The notes: a model not told the origin generated them from the letters alone. Counted from the first letter of the stretch, positions 1 to 10,315 are shown. The stretch: 64,000 nucleotides of DNA from JAXLWB01 sp046328715 (GCA_046328715.1 JAXLWB010000008.1:124001-188000), one strand, 5' to 3'. Numbers and translations: made by a program.

Positions 1-79
1 GTGCCAGCAGAGGAATAAAAAGAGAACGACTGAGTTTTGCCATAAAGATGTGCGGGAAGAAGCAGAGAGGAAGAAATAG

Positions 80-175
80 TTAATGGTGAATGGTTAACGA
101 TTAATGGTTAATGATATCTGCTCTTGAGGAATTCGCATTCACCATTAACCATTGACCGTTAACCGTTAACCATTA
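80..175. repeat. STRR-like heptad repeat in inverted arms
   Basis: Degenerate 7-bp words of the type TTAATGG are repeated about five times at 80-113 and again in inverted orientation at 136-175, so the RNA could fold into a long hairpin. It lies directly after the stop codon of the BMP lipoprotein gene and may act as its transcription end. The same word family recurs beside the tRNA gene at 54451-54485. Confidence 0.75.
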
Positions 176-1261
176 TTACTGTCCGTAGCCTGTCTTCAAA
201 GAACCATCCTTCAAGCCCTTGTCAATCTCGACCAGTTTGTCCTTGATCGCCTGATCGATCTTGCTGTCAAAGTCATGGAAGGGAGCCAAGCCAGCACCGC
301 CGAAGTAGTTACCACCTTGGGCCTTGCCTTCTTTGATCTGAGTGACAATATCCACAATACCTGGGGTGATTAGTTTCATTGCACTCGAAACCAAGCAGGG
401 ATGAGCAGCTTCCAACGTCTCCCATTGGTCGGTATCCACACCGATGCACCAAACAGTAGCACCGCCACTGGCAGCAGTGGCAACTTCCTGAAGCGCGCCA
501 TTGCCTGTGTTACCGCCTGCGCCAAAGATCACATCAGCGCCCTGATCCATCGCCTGTTTGGCAGTGGTGGCACCCCATTCCGGGTCGTTGAAAGCCTGTG
601 AAATGTCCTTGGGATTGTAGGTGGAGAGGAACTTGATATCGGGATTGATATATTTGGCACCCAATTCATAGCCCTCTTTAAAGGCCACAACCGGAGGCAC
701 CTTGTCCGTACCTAACACTGCACCAATCGTGCCGGTCTTGGTCAATTGGGCGGCCAGAGCGCCAGCCAAGAAACCCGACTGATCTTCATGGAAGACCAAG
801 CCGATCAAATTAGGGATTGTGTCGCCTTGGAATTGATCGACACCGATAAAGGTGATCTTCGGATTGGCTTTGGCGGCTGCAATGGTCGCATCGCCTAGGG
901 CAAAGCCGACAGTTACAATGATCTGGAAGTCGTTGTCCACAAACTGAGCAATGTTATCTGCATAATCCTTGGGATCTTTGGTCTCGATGTATTTGAAACC
1001 GTCACCTTCAGTTAAACCCATCGCCGTACCAGCCTGCTTGACACCTTCCCAAGCGCTCTGGTTAAAGCTGCGATCATTGACGCGACCTACATCGGTCACC
1101 AAACCAATTTTGAGAGCAGTGGTGGAGGTGCCGTTGTCAGCGGCAGCCGCAGGCGCTTGTGTGGTGGTTGTGCCCGGTTGTGGGGCAACACAAGCTGCAA
1201 TCAACATCGCCAGGATCGCGACAATGCTGAGAAAGCCTAGCGAAATCTTGGAAGTTCGCAT
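176..1261 (-). CDS. BMP-family ABC transporter substrate-binding lipoprotein
   Basis: This 361-residue protein looks like the extracytoplasmic binding component of a BMP/Med-type ABC importer, a family that mostly binds nucleosides. The N-terminus has a hydrophobic signal followed by a lipobox (LIAAC, Cys24), so it should be lipid-anchored on the outer face of the membrane. A Thr/Ala/Pro-rich linker of about 20 residues follows, then the BMP fold with the typical start KIGLVTDVGRVNDRSFNQ and the VIFGAGGNTGNG region near residue 245. The ATG is supported by the Shine-Dalgarno AGGAGA about 7 bases upstream. No permease or ATPase of this system is in the window; they could lie left of it, downstream on the same strand. 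Substrate specificity cannot be read from sequence alone. Confidence 0.92.
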   Translation of the reverse strand: MRTSKISLGFLSIVAILAMLIAACVAPQPGTTTTQAPAAAADNGTSTTALKIGLVTDVGRVNDRSFNQSAWEGVKQAGTAMGLTEGDGFKYIETKDPKDYADNIAQFVDNDFQIIVTVGFALGDATIAAAKANPKITFIGVDQFQGDTIPNLIGLVFHEDQSGFLAGALAAQLTKTGTIGAVLGTDKVPPVVAFKEGYELGAKYINPDIKFLSTYNPKDISQAFNDPEWGATTAKQAMDQGADVIFGAGGNTGNGALQEVATAASGGATVWCIGVDTDQWETLEAAHPCLVSSAMKLITPGIVDIVTQIKEGKAQGGNYFGGAGLAPFHDFDSKIDQAIKDKLVEIDKGLKDGSLKTGYGQ

Positions 1262-1763
1262 GATTCATCTCCTCTATTATTCCCGAAATGGGAGTCTTGA
1301 GAAATTTGGTTGATAGAACTACTTGGTATGGCACACACGGAACCAAGTTGAGCTTTCTTGAAGGAGCCCAGGATGCAACTAAATGCCGTGTGGAAATCTA
1401 GACCAAATTATACCAATTATAATCAACTGCATAGCATTTGGCAAAGAATTTGTAAATTGCAGGTTGTAAATGACAAAATGAACAGCTTTGCTCCACAATT
1501 TCAGCCATTTTACCGATATGATTATGTCATTCTCGCTGATATCCTGTCATCGTGGTATGATATGAAATGCACAAATTGGGCTCCTACATGAATGGTTGTC
1601 ATTTAGAAGCTGTCCGGAAAGCACACCTGGCAGATTTTATCGAGTAATCAACTCAAGCCTACTGGTGACTGTCACTCGCCAAATGATTTTAGGCAGACAT
1701 TCTTTTGCTGCGAATGACGGCATTTAGATCGGTGTCTTTGCGCAGAACGAAGGGGTAGAAAGG
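1262..1763. other. Intergenic region between divergent genes
   Basis: About 500 bases separate the divergent BMP and propeller-protein genes, so both promoters should be here. I see no convincing -35/-10 pair, no RNA gene and no credible coding sequence. A short open frame at 1358-1591 (+) has no recognisable protein features. Confidence 0.5.
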
Positions 1764-3008
1764 GTGAGATCTTCGGGAACAAATGTAACGTATGGTTTGT
1801 TGCTGACACTGTTGTTAGCACTGTTGACTGGTTTGATTTGGATAACGTTGAGTTCACAATCAACCACGTTGACAGCAAATTCACCGGCACAACCGACTCT
1901 CTTGCCAACGCCAACAGTAACCGCAGCGTCGCCGCAAACACAAGGAGAAACACCCCAACAGCAAGCGGTGGCAGTATTTGCAACGGACACTCCTTTATCC
2001 GAACCGACGGCGACGGAACCTCCTCTACCCACCAACACCGAAACACCACAGCCGACGGAGACACCGACGATTACACCGACACCCTCTCCAACGCCGCTTT
2101 CATTGCCCCTGCCCACGCCACCAAAGGTTACCAAGGTGCAAACAGGCTGGGAACCGCTAACTATCGGTGCAAGCGTGACTACACTCGGAGCCGATGCCAA
2201 TGGCTTTGTCTGGGTTGGTACCAAAAATAGCATCACGCAACAGAGTCCCAATGATCTACAAATTGCCTGGAATTTCGCAGCAAATGAACTGGGATTAGAC
2301 GATAGCGGCATCGCTTCCATTTTAGGCGCTAAGGATGGAGGAGTTTGGGTTGGCGGCAATGGCGCAGCCTATTTTAGTGGCTTGGTCTGGCGCACCTTTA
2401 CCATCAGTGACGGTCTAGCCTCGGGTGTTGTACAGGCGATCGCCGAGGACAATCAGCGGCGCATCTGGTTAGGTGCTAGCAGTGGATTGAGCATTTGGAA
2501 CGGGGCATCATTTTTTACACTCAGCCGCCAAACTGGGTTACCGAATGATGAAATCACTGCACTTTTGAGCGATGGACCGCGCATGTGGATTGGCACCAAC
2601 GGGGGGGGCGTCTTCCGCTTTGAAAACAACCAACTGCAAGTTTTCAACAGTGATAACATTGGTTTGGAGAGCAACTTTATTACAGCGCTTGGCAAACTGC
2701 CCGATGGAACCTTGCTGATCGGCAGCGATCAAGGTTTGATGACCTTTACCGGAAGTCGCGCCGAAGCGGTAGACGACGTTCCCCACAACCGGATTACCAG
2801 CATTGTCAACGCCCCGCTTGCGGAAGTGTGGGTGGGCACGGCAGGAGGTGGTTTGCATCACTACAGCGACGGTCAGTGGAGCCGTCTGGTGGATAATGGG
2901 AACTTACCCGACTCGAATGTTACAGCACTCACCGTAGATGGTTACGGTTCACTTTGGATTGCAACAGCAGACAGTAAACTCACACGTTATGCGTATGCCC
3001 TACGCTAA
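1764..3008 (+). CDS. Membrane-anchored two-component-regulator-type beta-propeller protein
   Basis: The 414-residue product begins with one hydrophobic segment (about residues 11-29, rich in Leu), followed by a Thr/Pro-rich linker to about residue 115 and then a repeated blade pattern. The blades carry the Reg_prop signature VWVGT / IWLGASSGL / MWIGTNGGGVF / LWIAT, seen at least six times, separated by phrases such as DGLASGVVQAIAEDN. This is the sensor-type propeller found outside hybrid two-component kinases, but no kinase domain is attached. It is probably exported and anchored by its N-terminus. The start is a GTG preceded by AGGGG. Ligand and partner are unknown; the large kinase 4 kb downstream is one possible partner, by position only. 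Confidence 0.8.
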   Translation: MRSSGTNVTYGLLLTLLLALLTGLIWITLSSQSTTLTANSPAQPTLLPTPTVTAASPQTQGETPQQQAVAVFATDTPLSEPTATEPPLPTNTETPQPTETPTITPTPSPTPLSLPLPTPPKVTKVQTGWEPLTIGASVTTLGADANGFVWVGTKNSITQQSPNDLQIAWNFAANELGLDDSGIASILGAKDGGVWVGGNGAAYFSGLVWRTFTISDGLASGVVQAIAEDNQRRIWLGASSGLSIWNGASFFTLSRQTGLPNDEITALLSDGPRMWIGTNGGGVFRFENNQLQVFNSDNIGLESNFITALGKLPDGTLLIGSDQGLMTFTGSRAEAVDDVPHNRITSIVNAPLAEVWVGTAGGGLHHYSDGQWSRLVDNGNLPDSNVTALTVDGYGSLWIATADSKLTRYAYALR

Positions 3009-3138
3009 AACTTGACCGGCTCTTTCTCATACAAGCGAGTAGGAAAGTTGTATGTCCGACACATTTTGAGCATGAAGTGCCAGTCAAGTTGGTGTAGCTT
3101 CGTAATTCCCACATGGGAAAGTGATTGGATTTGGAGAT

Positions 3139-4920
3139 ATGGCAAACAAATTTCCTCTGGTTGTACACGCCACCCATGAGGCTGGCGTAAAGTTAGGTGG
3201 CATCGGTGCCGTGTTGGATGGCTTGCTTGGTGCGAAGAGTTACAACGAAGCTGTCGAACGCACCCTGTTGGTAGGGCCGATGATGGCCAACGATCCAGTT
3301 GTGATGGAACGCATCAATAGTCCACGCAGCGGGTTGACCATTCGCTACAGCAGCCTGCATGGCATCTTTGCCAATGTAGACGAAACGTTGCGCGATGCAC
3401 TGCAACGAGTCGAGCAGACTTTTCAAGTGGCAATTCTCTATGGCACACGTAAGTTTGGCGGCTACCTACACGAAATTTTACTAGTCGATGTCAGCAATCC
3501 GAATCCACAACAGGTAGATTCGTTCAAGTTTCATGTTTGGCAAAATTATGGGATCGAGTGCCAGCGTTATAGTTGGAATCCCGAGTTCAATCTCTATTTT
3601 GCCATTGCCCAACCCTTATTTGCGGCGATGAAGGCGTTGGGAGTTGATTCAGGTTTAGCACCAAACGAGAAATTGATCATTGCCCATGAGTGGCTGGGAA
3701 TGCCTGTCGTGTTTGCAGCACAGATGACCGAGCCTGGCCAATGGCGCACGATCTTCTACGCCCATGAGACGGTCACTGCCCGAGCCTTGATTGAATTTGA
3801 TGGTGGCCACGACACGCGTTTCTACAATACTTTGTTCAAAGCGAAGGATTGGCAGCTAGATCTCGATTCAATATTTGGGAACCAAGATGAATTTTTTAAG
3901 CATCCGATCGTAAAACAGGCGACGCGGTGCGACAACATCTTTGCGGTAGGTGATCTGGTAGTTGAAGAATTACGTTTTCTTGGCGGCAATTTCCGTAGCG
4001 CCAACATTGATTTGGTCTATAATGGCGTTGTAGCGACACCGGTGACGCTACAGGCCAAGTTAGAGTCGAAGCGACTGCTCCAGAAGTATTGCGAGAACTT
4101 ATTAGGCTATGTGCCCGACTTTGTCTTTACCCATGTGACACGCCTGGTGACTTCTAAAGCGCTCTGGCGCGATTTACGGGTGATGGATCATCTGGATCGC
4201 TTGCTGCGCCAGGAAGGCAAGAATGCGGTGCTCTTCGTGTTGAGCAGTAGCAATGCCGCAGGCCGCCGTCCCGAATGGGTGCAAGCCTGGGAAGGACAAT
4301 ATGGTTGGCCTGTAGGTCATCGGGGTGACAACGGGGATCTGCTAGATCTAGAGACACCCTTCTTCTTCGATAATGTCGAGCCATTCAATGCAAGGGCAAG
4401 CAACAGTCGGGTTGTCTTTGTTAATCAATTTGGTTGGAATCGTGAACGATGTGGTCAGCGCATGCCGGCTGAGATGGATTTTATTGACATTCGCCGTGGC
4501 AGCGATTTGGAGTTTGGGCAGAGCATCTACGAGCCCTTCGGCATTGCCCAGGTGGAACCGCTCGGCTTTGGGGCGCTCTGTTGCGTCAGCAATGTCTGTG
4601 GCTGTGTTGGCTTTGCTAACAGAGCGGCCAATGGCCTGGAAAATCTGCCCAATATGGTCGTTGCCGACTATGTCAGTTTGCCGCAGGGCTATTGGCTAGG
4701 GAGTCCATATGATGCACTACGCATCGACCAAGGGGTGCGCGACTGGATCGAAGGCAGCAACAGTGCCAATGCAGCCCAGACGATCTTTGATCGACTTCCA
4801 CGATCCACGGCCCAGCTCGAAACCTACCTCGCCCGCGGCAGTGAGATTGCCAACAAAATGAGTTGGGATGTGGTTGTTCAAGATTACTTACTGCCCGGAA
4901 TGCAACGAGCGACAACTTAA
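3139..4920 (+). CDS. Glycogen/starch synthase-like glycosyltransferase (GT-B fold)
   Basis: About 593 residues resembling the GT5/GT4 glycogen synthase superfamily, which extends alpha-1,4-glucan from a sugar nucleotide. The N-terminal HEAGVKLGGIGAVLDGLL corresponds to the KxGGLGDV sugar-nucleotide loop of GT5 enzymes, and EPFGIAQVEPLGFGALCCVS near residue 460 matches the C-terminal EPFGLxxxEAxxxG nucleotide-sugar motif. The next gene, 12 bases downstream, is the glycogen branching enzyme, which supports a role in glycogen synthesis. It is longer than GlgA (about 480 residues) and clearly divergent, so the donor sugar is uncertain. An in-frame GTG at 3121 is an alternative start; neither site has a well-spaced Shine-Dalgarno. 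Confidence 0.75.
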   Translation: MANKFPLVVHATHEAGVKLGGIGAVLDGLLGAKSYNEAVERTLLVGPMMANDPVVMERINSPRSGLTIRYSSLHGIFANVDETLRDALQRVEQTFQVAILYGTRKFGGYLHEILLVDVSNPNPQQVDSFKFHVWQNYGIECQRYSWNPEFNLYFAIAQPLFAAMKALGVDSGLAPNEKLIIAHEWLGMPVVFAAQMTEPGQWRTIFYAHETVTARALIEFDGGHDTRFYNTLFKAKDWQLDLDSIFGNQDEFFKHPIVKQATRCDNIFAVGDLVVEELRFLGGNFRSANIDLVYNGVVATPVTLQAKLESKRLLQKYCENLLGYVPDFVFTHVTRLVTSKALWRDLRVMDHLDRLLRQEGKNAVLFVLSSSNAAGRRPEWVQAWEGQYGWPVGHRGDNGDLLDLETPFFFDNVEPFNARASNSRVVFVNQFGWNRERCGQRMPAEMDFIDIRRGSDLEFGQSIYEPFGIAQVEPLGFGALCCVSNVCGCVGFANRAANGLENLPNMVVADYVSLPQGYWLGSPYDALRIDQGVRDWIEGSNSANAAQTIFDRLPRSTAQLETYLARGSEIANKMSWDVVVQDYLLPGMQRATT

Positions 4921-4932
4921 AAGGAAGCACAG

Positions 4933-7206
4933 ATGCCACCCACAAAATCACGGAAGCAAACTGCTATGGCCACTCCAGAAACAACCAAAGAATCTACCAC
5001 GTCCTTACGCTCTACAGTGGATACGAGTGATGTCGAGGCCATTATAGGAGGGTATCATGGCGCAGCGCACAACATTCTGGGGCCTCATGCGGTGACCGTG
5101 GAGGGCGTACCTGCGTTGGCGATTCGTGTGTTCCGACCGCTCGACAGCAAGGTCTATGTTTTGCGCGATGCCACACGCAGTGAAATGACGTTGATTCACC
5201 CGGCTGGCTTTTTTGAAGCGCTCTTTAGCGGGCAAGAAACACCTTTCCCATACCGGCTGCTCGTTGTGGATCAAGCTGGCGCTGAATATGAATTGGAAGA
5301 CCCATATCGTTTTCCATTTACGTTTGGCGAGATCGACTACTATCTGCATGGCGAAGGGAATTTTCTCCAGAGCTACGAAAAATTTGGTGCCCATTTCCGC
5401 ACGGTGGACGGTGTCACGGGTGTAAATTTTGCAGTGTGGGCCCCCAATGCCGTACGCGTCAGCGTGATCGGCACCTTTAACGGTTGGGATGATCGTGCCC
5501 ACCCGATGTCGATGCACGGTGCCTCTGGGATTTGGGAATTGTTCATTCCGAATTTAGTCGAGGGAACGCATTATAAGTATTCGGTTAAATCGCGCTATTC
5601 AAACTATCAGATGGACAAATCTGATCCCTATGCATTCTTTGCAGAGCTGCGTCCCAGCACCGATTCCCGAGTGTGGAATATCGATAAATATGAGTGGCAA
5701 GATCAGGGCTGGTTGGAGAATCGCAGCACGAATCAGGCACTGAACCAGCCGATCAACATCTACGAAGTGCATGCGCAAAGCTGGCGACGTGTACCTGAAG
5801 ACAATGGTTTTCTGAACTACCGTGATTTAGCCCATCAATTGGTAGCCTATGCCAAAGAAATGGGGTATACCCATGTTGAGTTATTACCAATTACTGAGCA
5901 CCCGTTCGATGGCTCGTGGGGCTATCAGGTCACCGGTTACTTTGCGCCGACCAGCCGCATGGGCACACCGGACGACTTTATGTACTTTGTCGATTATGCG
6001 CATCAACAAGGGATCGGTGTCATTCTGGACTGGGTACCGGCACATTTTCCCAAAGACGCTCATGGCTTAGGCTTTTTCGACGGTTCCCATCTCTACGAGC
6101 ACTCCGATCCCCGCCAGGGTGAACATGAGGATTGGGGCACCAAAATATTCAACTTTGGGCGCAATGAGGTGCGCAACTTTCTGCTCAGCAGCGCACTCTT
6201 CTGGCTGAAAAAGTATCATATCGATGGCTTACGAGTCGATGCAGTCGCCTCGATGCTCTACCTCGATTACAGCCGCAAATCTGGCGATTGGCTCCCCAAT
6301 CGTTATGGTGGGCGTGAAAATCTAGAGGCGATCGATTTTCTTCGCAAGTTCAACGAGGTGACGCACAGCGAATGTCCTGGGATCTTGACCATTGCCGAAG
6401 AAAGTACTTCCTGGCCCATGGTCTCGCGCCCCACCTATACGGGCGGTCTTGGCTTTGATATGAAATGGAACATGGGCTGGATGCACGACATGCTCAGCTA
6501 CATGGAAAAAGACCCGGTTTTCCGGCGTTTTCACCAGAATGAGATCACCTTTAGCTTGATGTATGCCTTTAGCGAAAACTTCGTCCTGCCCTTTAGCCAT
6601 GATGAAGTTGTGCATCTCAAAAAGTCAATGCTCGACAAGATGCCAGGTGATCTATGGCGGAAATTTGCTAATTTGCGGGCGCTATACGGCTACATGTCGG
6701 CTCACCCAGGTAAGAAGCTGCTCTTTATGGGCAGCGAGTTCGGCCAATGGAGTGAATGGAATGAAGCCAAGAGCCTCGATTGGCACCTCTTGCAATTTGA
6801 TTTTCATCGTCAGTTGCAAGGGTACGTTGCTCAGTTGAACCAGCTTTATCGGAGTGAGAAAGCACTTCATGAGGTGGATACCAGTTGGGAAGGCTTTTCT
6901 TGGATTGATTTGAGCGACGCAGAACAATCAGTTGTTTCCTTTGTACGCAGGGGAAGTGGGGCGGCCGATCAGATTGTTGTTGTCTGTAATTTCACGCCCA
7001 TTGTGCGCAATCACTATCGGATTGGTTTGCCAAGCCCAGGGCTGTGGCGAGAAATATTAAATTCGGACTGGGTTCAATTTGGTGGTAGCGGCGTCAGCAA
7101 TCCGCAAGATATAGCCAGTGAGCCGCGACCCTGGCAGAGTTGTCCACAATCGGCTCCAATCCATCTGCCACCGCTCGGCGTCGTCATGTTCAAGATTGTT
7201 TCGTAG
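4933..7206 (+). CDS. glgB: 1,4-alpha-glucan branching enzyme
   Basis: A 757-residue GH13 enzyme that makes alpha-1,6 branches in glycogen in the cytoplasm. An N-terminal GlgB N domain is followed by a CBM48 module (YEKFGAHFRTVDGVTGVNFA, NGWDDRAHPM) and the catalytic barrel. All four GH13 regions are visible: DWVPAHFP, GLRVDAVASM with nucleophile Asp436, AEESTSWP with acid/base Glu489, and FSHDEVVH with His556-Asp557. The ending with an all-beta C domain is typical. A Shine-Dalgarno AAGGAAG lies just before the ATG, and the gene follows the synthase-like GT with only 12 bases between them, so the two are probably co-transcribed. Length fits the long bacterial GlgB class (700-760). Confidence 0.95.
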   Translation: MPPTKSRKQTAMATPETTKESTTSLRSTVDTSDVEAIIGGYHGAAHNILGPHAVTVEGVPALAIRVFRPLDSKVYVLRDATRSEMTLIHPAGFFEALFSGQETPFPYRLLVVDQAGAEYELEDPYRFPFTFGEIDYYLHGEGNFLQSYEKFGAHFRTVDGVTGVNFAVWAPNAVRVSVIGTFNGWDDRAHPMSMHGASGIWELFIPNLVEGTHYKYSVKSRYSNYQMDKSDPYAFFAELRPSTDSRVWNIDKYEWQDQGWLENRSTNQALNQPINIYEVHAQSWRRVPEDNGFLNYRDLAHQLVAYAKEMGYTHVELLPITEHPFDGSWGYQVTGYFAPTSRMGTPDDFMYFVDYAHQQGIGVILDWVPAHFPKDAHGLGFFDGSHLYEHSDPRQGEHEDWGTKIFNFGRNEVRNFLLSSALFWLKKYHIDGLRVDAVASMLYLDYSRKSGDWLPNRYGGRENLEAIDFLRKFNEVTHSECPGILTIAEESTSWPMVSRPTYTGGLGFDMKWNMGWMHDMLSYMEKDPVFRRFHQNEITFSLMYAFSENFVLPFSHDEVVHLKKSMLDKMPGDLWRKFANLRALYGYMSAHPGKKLLFMGSEFGQWSEWNEAKSLDWHLLQFDFHRQLQGYVAQLNQLYRSEKALHEVDTSWEGFSWIDLSDAEQSVVSFVRRGSGAADQIVVVCNFTPIVRNHYRIGLPSPGLWREILNSDWVQFGGSGVSNPQDIASEPRPWQSCPQSAPIHLPPLGVVMFKIVS

Positions 7207-7223
7207 TGAACTTGGGAGAGTAA

Positions 7224-10172
7224 ATTACGTTTTTCGATTTAACCTGGAATTCCTTCAATCTGGGTGCAATTCGCAATATTGAGGCTGCAATTTCGCTATT
7301 AGTTGCAGTCGGAGCGTTGACGTGGCTGGTATGGAGTCTGCGCCGATTTATCGCGCCCGAGGGGCCTTCGCTGCTTTTGACGGCAGCGACAATCTTTGTC
7401 TGGTCAGGCAGCCATGCACTTTCTATCTTTCTGATTGATCCCCGATCCAAACTACTCTTTCTCAAGCTCCAGCTCTACGTAGGTCTATTGATGCCGGTTG
7501 TCACCGCCTATACGACCCTGCTCTATACCCGCCAACCGCCGCGGCTGCGTCGTTGGGTCAACCTGCTCCAGTTGGTGATTTTTGTCGTTTTAGTTGGTTT
7601 GATGATCACCAACGAGCAGCATCGCTTGATGATCAAGCAGTTTGACTGGCAGGTCTACGGTGGCGTGAGTATGTGGGTGGCAGATCGCGGTCCCTTGCTT
7701 TCGGGCTTCCTGGTCTACATCTTCGTTGTTATTGCCATCGAAGGGTTATTGCTCTTGCAGTTTTTGGGGATTCCGTATCTATCCAGTTTGCGTCGCTCGC
7801 TGCCTATTCTGCTTGGCGTCATTGCGCCGCTTTTTACCTACTTTTACGCGCTGAGCAATGCAACGTCGATTCGTCCCATTTCGCTAGCCATCCTTACTGC
7901 CTTTCTGATCGCCTGCTTTGTGATCACCTGGATCATCTTAACCCTGAGAGATGTGACACCGATGGCGAAAAGTCAGGTCTTTGATAGCATGACACAGGCC
8001 GTGCTAGTGCTCGACAAAAAGCTGCGCATTGCCGATCTAAATCGCATGGCAGAACTCTTGATCAAACGGCCAATCAATCAGCTTCGCGACCGCAACATGT
8101 ACGAGTTGCGCGATCACTGGCCGCAGTTAGTCCAGTTTTGCCTCAACTTGCCAAACGACCAAGTGGGCAATCAGCCGCTACAAGAGTTGCTTGGCGAGGA
8201 AATTGTTAGCGAAGTGGCATATTGGGGTGGCTGGCAACAGCGCTTCTTTGAAGCGCGATCGACTCGTATCGTCAACCACCGCAATCAAGCCGCGGGGTGG
8301 GCAATTGTTCTTACCGATATCACAGAGCAAAAGCGCAACACCCGCATCCTTGCCGACGAAAAGAACCGTTTACAGCTACTCTATACCTTGAGCCAGGAAC
8401 TCTATGGTTTGCTCAGCCTGTACGATGCCGCCACCAAAGCGGTGGAAATCACAGTGGCAGCGCTACGGTTGTACATGGGCGAGCTATCGATTTTGGGGAA
8501 AGATGGCGAGAGTTTACGCGTGGTTGCCGTTTCTAACCAGTCACAGGCCAAGGTGGATGAGATCAACCGGGTGCTCAAACTACATGTGGGGCGTGGGTTA
8601 TCCGGAACTGCTGCGTCAGAACGCAACATCACGATCTGGACTCAACTGGGTCGTGACCAAAAATGGTATGAAGCAGTGGGCATCGATGTCAGCGTACGTT
8701 CCGGTGCAGCCATTCCACTCATATCGGGCGAACGTCTGCTGGGAGTCTTGACCTTATTGAGCGACGATCAGGAGGGTATCCGAGAATCCGATCGACAACT
8801 CTTTGCCACAATTGCACTTCCAACCGCAATGGCGATTCAAAACGCCTTGCGCTTTGAAGAGGCACAACAGCGTTCCGAGTTTTTCGAAGAGTTAACCCAT
8901 CTTTCCAATGCCTTGCGCCAAGTCCATAATCATAACCAGGTGGTCGAAACGCTGCTGAACCATTCAATCCAATATTTTGGTGCCGAAGCGGCAGATATCG
9001 TCTTGCCAAGCGAAGACGGTCAGTATTTGGTTTCCACCGACTACCGTGGAGGGTCAAAGCCAGCGGAAATTTTACCTATACCGATTCACGAGTCACTGTT
9101 GGGGCACATTTTTCTATCGGGCCAGGGCTATTACTCGCCAGACATTCTGCGTGACCCCTTATCGTACCCTCCGAACAAACAAATTCTACAAGAAGCTCTC
9201 GACGATGCACCAGTCATTACCGCCATTCACGCGCCCTTACGCGCTGAAGAAAAGGTGATTGGTGTGATGTTATTGCTCAGCGGAAAAACCAATGCATTTC
9301 AAGCTGATGATCTACAGATGTTATCGGCCTTTGCTGAAATTGGTGGCCATGCCATGTGGCGAGCGCAAATCTTGGAAACCTTAGAGCAGCGCGTGGAAGA
9401 ACGCACACGCGAGTTGGCTGATGCGAACAAACAGTTGTCAGAATTGGACCAATTGAAGAACGAGTTTATCGCCAGCGTTAATCACGAATTGCGTACTCCG
9501 CTAACTAATATTAAACTGTATTTAAGTCTACTTGCCGAAGGCAAAGAAGAGCGGCGCCCCAAGTACATGGAAGTACTAAATCGGGAGACAAGCCATCTAA
9601 CTAGGCTATTGGAGAGTTCGTTTGATATCACTCAACTTGAAAAAGCACGGGTGAATGGAACGCAACAGCACACCATTTTTGATATAAGGGCCATTATCAC
9701 AGTAATGGCCAATAAATATTCAGGGCGTATTCAAAGCAAAGGATTGGATTTCCGAGTGGATGCACCCGATGAAACTGTGCTGATCAACGGCAATCAGGTG
9801 CAGATCGAGCAAGCAATTTCTAACCTCTTGGATAATGCGCTTGAATATACGGACAAAGGTTACATTGCAATTGAAATTTGTGCCGAAGAGGATGTCGTGC
9901 GCATTCGGGTGAGCGATTCAGGTTACGGAATTCCTGAACATGAACAACCGCGAATCTGGAAACGATTCTACCGTGGGCAGCGGGTACGCGGCCTTACCCA
10001 TTCCGGTTACGGACTTGGCCTCAGTATTGTCAAAGAGATTGTCGATCTGCACCATGGGCGAGTGCTGGTACAAAGTAAAGAAAATGCTGGGAGTCTCTTT
10101 GAGGTGATTTTACCAATTGCGAAGGTCAAAACGAGTAACGGTGTACCGATTGAAAGAGTGAAGATGCGGTAA
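7224..10172 (+). CDS. 7TM sensor histidine kinase with PAS and two GAF domains; probable ATT start
   Basis: Large membrane histidine kinase. The N-terminal third holds about seven hydrophobic helices (7TM histidine-kinase input region), then a PAS domain (VFDSMTQAVLVLDKKLRIADLN), two GAF domains, a coiled linker (LEQRVEERTRELADANKQL), and the kinase core. The H-box is NHELRTPLTN, with the phospho-acceptor His at 9483-9485. N, G1 and G2 boxes are NLLDNALEY, DSGYGIP and GYGLGLSIV. The first canonical start in frame is TTG at 7317, but that cuts into the first helix. The frame is open back to a stop at 7221, and an ATT at 7224 lies 5 bases after GGAG (7215-7218). I therefore favour a 982-residue product with an ATT start, 17 bases after glgB. 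Signal sensed is unknown. Confidence 0.85.
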   Translation: MTFFDLTWNSFNLGAIRNIEAAISLLVAVGALTWLVWSLRRFIAPEGPSLLLTAATIFVWSGSHALSIFLIDPRSKLLFLKLQLYVGLLMPVVTAYTTLLYTRQPPRLRRWVNLLQLVIFVVLVGLMITNEQHRLMIKQFDWQVYGGVSMWVADRGPLLSGFLVYIFVVIAIEGLLLLQFLGIPYLSSLRRSLPILLGVIAPLFTYFYALSNATSIRPISLAILTAFLIACFVITWIILTLRDVTPMAKSQVFDSMTQAVLVLDKKLRIADLNRMAELLIKRPINQLRDRNMYELRDHWPQLVQFCLNLPNDQVGNQPLQELLGEEIVSEVAYWGGWQQRFFEARSTRIVNHRNQAAGWAIVLTDITEQKRNTRILADEKNRLQLLYTLSQELYGLLSLYDAATKAVEITVAALRLYMGELSILGKDGESLRVVAVSNQSQAKVDEINRVLKLHVGRGLSGTAASERNITIWTQLGRDQKWYEAVGIDVSVRSGAAIPLISGERLLGVLTLLSDDQEGIRESDRQLFATIALPTAMAIQNALRFEEAQQRSEFFEELTHLSNALRQVHNHNQVVETLLNHSIQYFGAEAADIVLPSEDGQYLVSTDYRGGSKPAEILPIPIHESLLGHIFLSGQGYYSPDILRDPLSYPPNKQILQEALDDAPVITAIHAPLRAEEKVIGVMLLLSGKTNAFQADDLQMLSAFAEIGGHAMWRAQILETLEQRVEERTRELADANKQLSELDQLKNEFIASVNHELRTPLTNIKLYLSLLAEGKEERRPKYMEVLNRETSHLTRLLESSFDITQLEKARVNGTQQHTIFDIRAIITVMANKYSGRIQSKGLDFRVDAPDETVLINGNQVQIEQAISNLLDNALEYTDKGYIAIEICAEEDVVRIRVSDSGYGIPEHEQPRIWKRFYRGQRVRGLTHSGYGLGLSIVKEIVDLHHGRVLVQSKENAGSLFEVILPIAKVKTSNGVPIERVKMR

Positions 10173-10315
10173 TTTATGCTGACGGTTGTACGAGGTAGAC
10201 ATTTGACAGTAAAAAGCCTACCTCATACAGAGCATTTATATAGTTGGAAGAACTTATTTGGATTGTTGTACGGATGGTGCGTAAGTTTTTATAAGAAACG
10301 ATAAGGAATGATGCA

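Noticed and set aside
1358..1591. 77-codon open frame in the divergent intergenic region
   Set aside because: No ribosome-binding site of note beyond chance, composition unlike real genes (rich in Tyr/Asn/Trp), and no recognisable motif.
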